Positions 48,201-55,350 of a stretch of DNA of 64,000 nt are shown piece by piece (position 1 is the first letter of the stretch; every line of letters starts with the position of its first letter). The stretch is from NCBI GenBank assembly GCA_963924555.1, contig OZ004581.1:3844001-3908000 (forward strand), given 5' to 3'. Made by a program: the position numbers and the translations under genes. The notes below the pieces were generated by a model. It worked only from the letters and a program-made list of their open reading frames with translations, had not been told where the DNA came from and did not search any database. Source of the DNA: Crambe crambe (Eukaryota > Porifera > Demospongiae > Poecilosclerida > Crambeidae).

Positions 48201-48566
48201 TTTTCATGGAATAATTATGATTGAGTGTTGAAATGTGTGTATGTGGACAGTACTTATCAGCTTGAACTTATGTCCTGCAGAGATCATAAAATGTCCTATC
48301 AATATTTGAATTGACCTGACTTTTGTCAGATTATCTCAAAAATGTTATAATTAGCACTGGTTTTAGAAGTGCCAGTCTTGTCTTCCCTTCTCCTTGGTAT
48401 CTTATGCGCATGCTCATACACGTAGTTACATGCTGTGACATCACACACTGTCATAAAGTATAATAGGCGGGACACTCACGTGAATTTTTTGGCGCCTGCG
48501 CAAACAGTGGGTACCAGGCTCTATTTTCCACCTCCACATAATTTTAGAGCCTGGGTATGAGGCTAC
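45270..48566 (+). mobile_element. hAT-type DNA transposon (ZNF862-like), near complete
   Basis: 3.3 kb with imperfect inverted ends of about 65-70 bp (CTAGCCTCGTTCCCCGGCTC at left; its partial complement ends near 48566; both contain CCTGGTACCCACTGTTTGC on one strand or the other). Flanks ATAGAAAC and ATAGGAGC agree in 6 of 8 positions, a decayed 8-bp duplication. Encloses one plus-strand transposase gene. The non-autonomous elements at 40541 and 41539 share its terminal motif. Confidence 0.7.
45709..48114 (+). pseudogene. hAT-family transposase, ZNF862-like, two frame breaks
   Basis: Starts at ATG 45709 (context AAAATGGCC; an upstream in-frame ATG lies at 45667). Landmarks in order: Lys-rich N-terminus; zinc finger LWCEVCRKYKDK with GSTNHK and SDQH; LSEHHGVHLGHSYKTT; RNase H-fold segment FLMDGSTDAGNLEQE (first Asp) and GGTDGASVNIGCHNG (second Asp); CFSHRLELACKD, the conserved CxxH insertion motif; then VKKSFSHLKVIKSEHRTSL, the hAT dimerisation region, and an acidic end. 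The frame breaks near 46800 (a few codons appear deleted before LYKKSPKKS) and again near 47200 (one-base change before AMVQQDPLQW). Everything else is open, so the inactivation is recent, or these are assembly errors. Total about 800 residues if restored. Confidence 0.85.
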
Positions 48567-49385
48567 ATAGGAGCCTAGTGAAAGTTCTGCTGGAACTATG
48601 ACCTTCCAGCCTCAGTCCCAAGTGCTTACAGTAAGATAGGAACTGAAAGTCTTCTTTTTATAACTTCATGGCAACATTTATTTTGGTTACCTCTAAGAGT
48701 GGCCAACCTCTGAACAAGACACAGATAGAGCTGACTGTATTGTTATTTAATACTTTGACTGGATATGTAGATTGCTCGTACTGTGGCTTGAATTTTCTTG
48801 TGCAGGTTGCAGTTGTAGCCAGCTTAACTACCTGGGCCCAATTGTGTGGGCAGAAATGGATATGCTCATGGCCATGCCCCATTAAAGTTTTTTTCTGCCT
48901 TTCTTCTTCTTCATTTTCCCCTCTACATGGGGTCAGAGTGCAAATAAGGGGTCAAGATAGTGCAAGAGAGTGTAAACAAAAAAGCCTGAGAATGAGGTTG
49001 TGGTATTCTTGCAGCACAGTTAGCAGAGTATATACTCCACAGCCGTTTCTAGGGGCAGCCTATGACTGAATTGACTCTGTACTACTCCCATAGAAGGCAG
49101 GGAAACACGAGTCATATTACTGGAAATTTATGGTGCAGTAATACCATTCATTGCCACCCTTAAGGTAGCTTCCTACTCCGAAGAAGTATTATCATATCAT
49201 AAACTCAAACTGAATATACTGTTCATTTCGAATGGATCTTAAAACCATCTACATGAACATGCTTTTGCTACTTGTATTCAGTGATAGTGGCTATTTGGTA
49301 GACTATAGGTACAGCATAGTCTCATGCGCATGAGACTAGGTGCAGCTCTAGATGTATGGACCTTATGATGCTTACCTTTCTACAG
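48567..49385. other. Spacer before gene B exons
   Basis: Contains the repeat shared with 39620-39800 (48835-49000). No confident exon. The first exons and promoter of gene B should lie here or further left, or have been lost. Confidence 0.5.
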
Positions 49386-49466
49386 AATTTTTCTGGGCCC
49401 ATGTGTACCTTCAACCATTGGAAACCCTTCTTATTGTATGTGTGAGTCAGAAGCTAATTTCTAAAG
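49386..49466 (+). CDS. Possible short exon of gene B
   Basis: 81 nt between a good acceptor (cctttctacag) and donor (ctaaag|gtgaga), open in phase 1 and joining the next exon in frame. It codes FFWAHVYLQPLETLLIVC-like text with no known motif. Support is only splice signals and phase. Confidence 0.35.
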
Positions 49467-49521
49467 GTGAGACTCATGACAGCTAAATGCAATTAATGTG
49501 ACTTCACTTTCTGTAATACAG

Positions 49522-49749
49522 TAAAGAGTACCTACAAATTATCTCATCAAAAAATATCGTGGTATTGTCAAGAAGTGTTTGACTGTCATACAAGCCAGAT
49601 ATTTCCATTGAACTACACAGTGAAGACTGTACATATAAAAGTAGCTACAGCTGTGGTTTCCGTAGCATTTATTGCTGCCAGCATCATCTTCTATCTACTA
49701 TTGCTCTCTGGGGATGTGGAATTGAACCCTGGGCCAGCTATTTTCTCTG
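49522..49749 (+). CDS. Exon with hydrophobic segment and 2A-like motif (gene B)
   Basis: Acceptor tttctgtaatacag, donor gtaaga, phase 1 at both ends, 228 nt. The frame ends VATAVVSVAFIAASIIFY then LLLLSGDVELNPGP and AIFS. The last ten residues fit the 2A ribosome-skipping consensus (DxExNPGP), with the hydrophobic run just before it that is typical of 2A motifs in invertebrate NLRs and LINE ORFs. On translation the Gly-Pro bond would often not form, freeing the upstream part and restarting at Pro. There is no in-frame ATG in the exon, so an upstream exon must give the start. A LINE origin is possible, but the motif is followed by a splice donor rather than by an endonuclease reading frame. 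Confidence 0.65.
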
Positions 49750-49813
49750 GTAAGAACTATAGTTAAATTCTTGAATTGTATATGCATGAGATAGCTACTA
49801 TTTCCTTTTGTAG

Positions 49814-49954
49814 TTTCATTCTTCCTTTGCTTCATCGGGATGACTTCTGTCCACCTAGTGCATGCACTACCAGTCATTCGTCAAGTGATGAGTGACAACA
49901 GCACTACAGGAGATGGTGCAACTGGTAGCACATCCCTCCCTCCATCCCTCTCTG
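49814..49954 (+). CDS. Signal-peptide-like exon of gene B
   Basis: Acceptor ttccttttgtag, donor gtacgt, phase 1 at both ends, 141 nt. Codes VSFFLCFIGMTSVHLVHA then LPVIRQVMSDNSTTGDGAT and a Ser/Pro-rich end. The first half looks like the hydrophobic core and AxA-type cleavage site (VHA-LP) of a signal peptide. The rest is a short hydrophilic linker with an NST glycosylation sequon. It follows directly after the 2A motif, so ribosome skipping would place this segment at a new N-terminus. Confidence 0.6.
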
Positions 49955-50017
49955 GTACGTGGTATTCTATAATAATTATTATGTAACATTATCCAAAAAA
50001 TTGTAATGTTAACTCAG

Positions 50018-50134
50018 GTGGTGACATTGCCGGAATTGTAACAGGTGTCTTTGGAATGTTTACTGGCCTCATTGGAGCTCTCATTGCTATTGCTGTCTTT
50101 TGCTTCAATGTGTATAAACATTGCCATCAACCAG
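50018..50134 (+). CDS. Transmembrane exon of gene B
   Basis: Acceptor ttaactcag, donor gtataa (weak), phase 1 at both ends, 117 nt. Codes GGDIAGIVTGVFGMFTGLIG then ALIAIAVFCFNVYKHCHQP: a membrane span of about 25 residues ending in a basic stop-transfer patch. With the previous exon it would form a short type I membrane protein front end. What follows is interrupted by the element at 50246. Confidence 0.65.
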
Positions 50135-50245
50135 GTATAACACTAGCAGGATAATTAATTTACTTGTGCATGATGATGTTTCTTAAGATCAAAAGGCTAT
50201 ACCACCATATATGAACAAACACTGCAGAGAACAGCCTGGACATTG

Positions 50246-51524
50246 GCACTAATTAAATATAAAGCGCAAGGGACCATGCAGCGAATCCACCACAAAAATC
50301 ACTCAACATCGGACAATCTCATTGATTATCGCTACTACAATTGTTCAGCAATTCAACTTCCCAGCTGCAAACTGGGAAGAGCTAATAGAATTTAAAATGA
50401 ACACGTCAGCAACTTGATATTCGGACTGCGAACGATCCATCGACTCTTCCTGGCCATTACAAAGCATTAGAAGTAAGTTTTGGAGCATTTTTAAGTTGAA
50501 AAATAGCACATCCGACATATTTAGCCTAAGCTAAGGTTAATCTCACGTGCCAGACGTATTTTTGTGAGGAGGGGAAGGGAAAAATATGTCTGGTAACAAT
50601 CGCCAGGTTTCCGTTCTTTCAAAGAATGTACATTACGTGACTTGTAGGATAATAATTTACCACATGCATGTGTGCACACAATTAAAATCAGATCTAAACT
50701 TTGAGATGGCTTCGCTGTTCAGAGCTTGCATGTTCTGTGCTGCAACATCCAAACTCAGGCATAACATGGCCGACTCAAGCGCCAAGAAAGGTCTTGGTAG
50801 TCCAACTAGTCTATAGCTAGCTATTCTGACCTATCTGTTGGAAGGCACACAATCCTTTCCCAAAACAAAGCTCTTTATGTTGGAAGGCACACAATCCTTT
50901 CCCGAAACAAAGCTCTTTATCTTGCTTGATTGCCGAGCTTATTGGCAGCAGCAGAGATTGCTGCACTGACAGAACTCTCTGAGTAGACAGCTAGCTGGCC
51001 AGATAGTTTTGAGCCGCGCGCACATGCGCGTTATCAAATTTTTTGTCATATGTCAAGAAAACCTGGCAATTGTTACCAGACGTACTTTTTTTTATCCTCC
51101 CTCGCAAAATAAAAGTGTGGCTGGCTAGCGAGACTACGATAATACCAATCTTAGAATAAAAGTACGCTAGCTAGATCTTTCTAAATATGTCGGATGTACT
51201 ATTTATGCAACTTTGTAATGGCCGGAAGAGTCAGTGGATCGTTCACAGTCCGAATATCAAGTTGCTGGCGTGTTCATTTTAAATTCTATTAGCTCTGCCC
51301 AGTTTGCAGCTGGGAAGTTGAATTGTTGAACGATTGTAGTAGCAGCTTGGTGCTACCAGTTAGTCTGTAGTCTTGGTTGGTATCGTATAAAGTGTGATTT
51401 CTACTAGGAGGTATCCGATTATCAATGAGATTGATGTTGAGTGATTTTCGGACGTTTCATTTGTGGTCGATTCTCTGCACGGTATTATTCCATTGATCCC
51501 TTGCGCTTCATGTTTAATTAGTGC
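50246..51524. mobile_element. Large inverted-repeat element in gene B
   Basis: The left end GCACTAATTAAATATAAAGC pairs with the right end GCTTCATGTTTAATTAGTGC, and complementarity continues inward for about 280 bp (AACATCGGACAATCTCATTG; CATCGACTCTTCCTGGCCATT; ATATTCGGACTGCG). A second pairing block (50545-50620 with 51040-51120) includes CAGGTTTCC and GTAACAATCGCC. Inside is a 43-bp direct repeat (50838-50925, GTTGGAAGGCACACAATCCT). Short frames in it have no known motif. Clear target duplication was not found. It separates the membrane exon from the Ig exons. Confidence 0.8.
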
Positions 51525-51864
51525 AGGTTTGCCCTATCTTTCCATCGTGGAATTTTATTTTATACTGTCCTCTGTAGTGTCCGTTCATATATGGCGGTCG
51601 ATAATTGAAAATCTACTCTACTACGTTGGCTTATCACAGAGCCAAGTATCCAATAACCATTTGTAGATAGGCTTAATTCTTATTTCCAATAAACCCTCCG
51701 GCCTTAGTATAGCATCCTTTCTGCACTGGGATGCTACAGCTCAGGATCCATGGGATTCTAAACACTATAGATCCCTCTTGGTTTTAGAGCCTGTACAGAT
51801 CTCCTAGGAAACATGCAGGAAGTCATTATATATCGTGTCCATTCTGGTGTCTTTCCTCCTTTAG

Positions 51865-52141
51865 TTCGTCTCGAAATTGAACCTAATGGTACCAACGTCA
51901 TTGGAAAAGATTACTCTCTAACATGTACTGCCATGACTGATATTCCTGGGGACACATTTGAATTTTCTTGGTACCATATTATCAACACTGATAATAAAAA
52001 AAAGGTTGGTGCAACAAGCGAACTGTCATTCAGACCCCTGAAAAGTTCTGATAAAGGAAAGTACACTTGTGAATGTTCACTAAAGCAGGAAATTGCTTCC
52101 AAACATAGACAATTCGAAATCATACCCCTTGGATGTAACTG
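51865..52141 (+). CDS. Ig-like domain exon of gene B
   Basis: Acceptor ttcctcctttag, phase 1. Codes VRLEIEPNGTNVIGKDYSL with TCTAMTDIP (first Cys), FSWYHII (Trp) and GKYTCECSL (last strand), a complete Ig fold. The only good donor (gtaagc at 52142) is in phase 2, while all other Ig exons here end in phase 1; joined to the next exon it would create TGA. So either the 3' end has mutated or another donor is used. Confidence 0.75.
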
Positions 52142-52190
52142 GTAAGCACCACCATGCACCTGAAATAACGTCATTTACCCTTACTTCCAG

Positions 52191-52330
52191 ACCCTATCAT
52201 TTCCGCTACTATCAAGGATGATAAGTATCCAATAGTTGAAGAAAGTTATAAACTGCGGGAGGCCGGTATTACAGTTAATGTCCAGCCCTCCTATGGGAGT
52301 AAATGTACTAGGTGCAATTATCTTGTGTTT
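52191..52330 (+). pseudogene. Truncated Ig exon of gene B
   Basis: After acceptor cttacttccag the frame DPIISATIKDDKYPIVEESYKL matches the start of the Ig exon at 341 (EPSISATLKD). It loses Ig character after about 25 codons. The sequence from 52321 instead matches the intron upstream of 341 (TTTTGGTCAGAGTGTGTGTG), so most of the exon was deleted or replaced. Confidence 0.65.
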
Positions 52331-52417
52331 TGGCCGGAGTGTGTGTGTGTGAAATTAATTTTTCGATATGATTTTTTAACGTGAATATTACTGTCATGAT
52401 ATTTCGGATTTTTTCAG

Positions 52418-52708
52418 TTCCAAAACTTGAAGCTCCTTTATCTCTTGATCCAAAGGATGATAACCTAGTTCTGGGGAAAGATTATAAACTGCAGTGCAAG
52501 CCTGAATTGAATATTCCAGGAATTGATTTTACCTACAAGTGGTGCAAAGAAGGAGAACCCACAGATGTTACAAAAGGAACTTTTACCTTGGAATCTTTTA
52601 AATTTTCTGATGCTTGACACTACACTTGTACAGTTACTGTTTAAAAAAATGATCTACTTGATGGTGTCCTCACGGTCACAGGAGAACAAGATGTGAATCT
52701 AAGACTAG
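52418..52708 (+). pseudogene. Ig exon of gene B with two stops
   Basis: Paralogue of 3651-3967: VPKLEAPLSLDPKDDNLVLG, KLQCKPELNIPG, YKWCKEGEPT. It has TGA at 52615 where DAG-HYTC is expected (GCTTGAC in place of GCTGGAC), and TAA at about 52642 in GTTTAAAAAAAT. After that the same frame gives VLTVTGEQDVNLRL and a proper phase-1 end. Acceptor and donor are intact, so skipping this 1-1 exon would rescue the frame. Confidence 0.75.
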
Positions 52709-53061
52709 GTAAGACACTATGTAAGTTATGTTCTGTCCAGCATTGTGTAAAGCAGGCAAATAAAGGGATGTTTTATGGCAGAGCCTGATGTAGACATCCC
52801 AAAGGCATAGGCATAAATAGTTTCGACTATAGCTGTGCAATCTGACTAATTCAGTGGTTTTACAGTGTTTCTAACTGACTTAGAAAACAGTAGGGTGCTT
52901 AACAGTTTTTCTAAGAGCCTAGGGCACTTAGAATACCTACTTATTGGCACTTAAAACCCTAGCTCTCAGGGCATAGTTACTACATGCTGTCATGTGGTAA
53001 ATCCCCAGATATGCCCGCGCACTATAAAAATTGAACAGTAAAATATATATGCTACATAATA

Positions 53062-53180
53062 GTGAGACAACGAGACCGAATGATCTAAGTTATTTAGAGA
53101 CCCGAAGGCCCTGGGCTGTAGTGACCCGAGTGTAGCAAGGGCACTACTAAGGGCCTGAGGCTCTCCAAATAACTTAGATC
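53062..53180 (+). repeat. Short dispersed repeat, copy 3 of 3
   Basis: AGACAACGAGACCGAATGATC followed by AAGGCCCTGGGCTGTAGTGA. Ends of this copy (ATGATCTAAGTTATTTAGAG and CTCTCCAAATAACTTAGATCA) are complementary, which the others show only in part, so it may be a small palindromic element. Confidence 0.7.
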
Positions 53181-53202
53181 ACATTGGTCATAAATGGTAT
53201 CT

Positions 53203-53206
53203 GTGT

Positions 53207-53237
<31 letters not shown>

Positions 53238-53246
53238 GGGGGGGGG
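53203..53246. repeat. (GT)n followed by 26 G
   Basis: A GT dinucleotide tract runs into a 26-base G homopolymer just upstream of the NACHT exon acceptor. The length is unreliable in most sequencing. Confidence 0.95.
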
Positions 53247-53333
53247 CAGGAGATCCCTCAGAAGATATTCGTGATCCTGAGTCTTGTGCTTCTATGCTCA
53301 GCAATTACCAAATCTATATTCCAATTATTGCAG

Positions 53334-54646
53334 CAAAAACATGCTGGAAAGAAATGAAGGAGAAGTATAAAATTATGCAGACATTGGATGTGATCAAACT
53401 TTCACTTGAGAATCGGGATGGTAAGGGAAAACCTGGAGATGGACATAAAGAGACTCTAGAAGTTTCAGAGATTTACAAATCCTCTAAGCACATCAGAGTA
53501 ATTATGGGAAAACCTGGAGCTGGAAAAACTACACTTATGAGAACAATTGGTCATAAGTGGTCATCTGGAGAGATCAAAGAGTTTAAAAAAAAGATACTCA
53601 TTCTTGTTACAATCAGAGATCTTCATCAAAACTACAATGTAGAAAACATCATATATCAATCATGCCCATATTTGAGCGAAGAAGAGCGTGAATACCTTCT
53701 TCAATGCCTTGACAGTGGTAGAGGAGAGGGCTTTGTGTTTTTATTGGATGGATTAGATGAATATCAAGATCAAAAAGACACAGATGCAACATACATTGAA
53801 AATATTCTAAGTGAGAATAAGTTGAAGAAAGCCATAATTATTGCTACATCCAGAGACTCTGCCTACTTACTCAACAAAATTACCAATGATAATAATACAT
53901 GCTATTTTGAAATCAAAGGTTTTCAGGAAGATGAAGTATTTGATTACTTTGAAAAACGTTTTCCAGGGGACAAAAAAGTGAAAGATTATTTAACAAGCAA
54001 TCCAAACATAATGAAGTTATGCTATGTACCCTTACACTGTGATATTATGGCAAATATATTATTTAAAGAATTTGAAGATCCACCTCCTGAGACGGAAACT
54101 GAGATTTTCAAGATGTATACGAGACATAGAATTGTCCGATCTGTACATAGACAGGGTAATATTTTTCAACCACTAATGTTTGATGAACTTAAGAGTAAAG
54201 ACAGAGAACTATTTGATGATATTTGCGAGTTAGCATACCATGCAACAATGAAAAATACACAAAGTTTAGATGAGAAGGATCTAAAGGGGCTCAAACTTAA
54301 GCGTGACAATTTCCGTTCACATCAGGCTAATATAAATAAAGGCCAAGACATGCTAGGGTTACTTGTTATCACCCACGTTGAAACACGGGAAGATTTACTT
54401 AACAAATACAGTTTTACTCATCTCACCGTTCAAGAATTCTGTGCAGCGTTTCACATTGCTAAACTGCCACAGCAAAGTATAACTGAGATCATCGAGGATG
54501 AGGAACGCCGTAATCGCCTCAATTCTGTGTGGAAGTTTATTTGTGGACTACTAGACTTCACTACAACAACACAACAATATGAAAAATCATGTGATTCCAT
54601 GCATCATCCATTGTGTATGCACGTGACTATGACCTATGATGACTAA
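53334..54646 (+). CDS. NACHT exon of receptor gene B, truncated
   Basis: Paralogue of the gene A NACHT exon, with acceptor ccaattattgcag and phase 1. Walker A GKPGAGKTTLMR (near 53509), Walker B FLLDGLDEY (near 53735), IIATSRDSAY, and FTHLTVQEFCAAFH (near 54415) are intact. Identity to gene A holds to WKFICGLLDFT (about 54560). After that it switches to unrelated sequence and stops at TGA... in fact at the stop codon ending 54646, about 90 codons before gene A's exon end. No donor matching gene A and no LRR exon follow to the window end. It may be a truncated pseudogene or an LRR-less NACHT protein. The ATP-binding core itself has no lesions. Confidence 0.85.
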
Positions 54647-54679
54647 TCAGCACTATTGTTCTTTATGAGGTAGTCTTGC

Positions 54680-55350
54680 GAACTGAGCTGTACACGTGCA
54701 TGGGTGCTAACAAGTTGTGTTGGTGGCGTATCTCCAACAGGTGGTTGAATTAATATATCAAAAGAAAAGAGGAGGGGGTTGTCACAACCAACAGTGATAT
54801 ATAAATCTGACGTCACAATAAATCAGTAATAAAGCAAGTGCATTAGGTATGAGCTAGCTTGCTATCTATGGCTGGGAGTATTTTCTGCTTGGGCTGCAGG
54901 ATTGACTTAGCCTCTTTAGTTAAGAATCTTGGCTCCAAAGGATGTCCTGAGCCTAGGGAACGTGTTGTAATGGTGAGGTTTTAGGAAAACAAAGGTTGGG
55001 GTCTTCCAGGATCCAAGAAATTGTGTAGGAAAAATGCTTTTGCAACTTTTGACAAGTTTTATAACTATACAATCAACTATGAATTGGCAGGAATGATGTA
55101 TTACATAGTGCCATTGATTAGTTAATGAACCATGGTATGCATAACTGCTGTTGCACATTGATGCATGCGTGAGGAGAAAGAGTACCTTTAAATCAAGAGT
55201 TCCCTAGTGTAATCAATACAGTCATTTAGCTATTGGTCGCATTCAATGTATATACCAAAGGTCAACTCGGCTGTATACCTATCTAACAAAAATTTCCCAA
55301 TTTACGGTAGATAACTTATTTATTGAATAGAAACATGTGGAACATCATAT
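54680..55350. repeat. Repeats between gene B and the transposon
   Basis: 54680-54985 matches 39230-39520. 55130-55350 matches 31990-32340 and is the left flank of the transposon insertion. No gene. Confidence 0.6.

Noticed and set aside
48668-49069. 133-codon plus-strand frame
   Set aside because: Overlaps a dispersed repeat shared with 39620-39800 and has no motif.
49575-49766. 2A exon as the start of a LINE ORF
   Set aside because: Not excluded, but after the motif there is a splice donor and a stop within a few codons, and no endonuclease or RT sequence follows.
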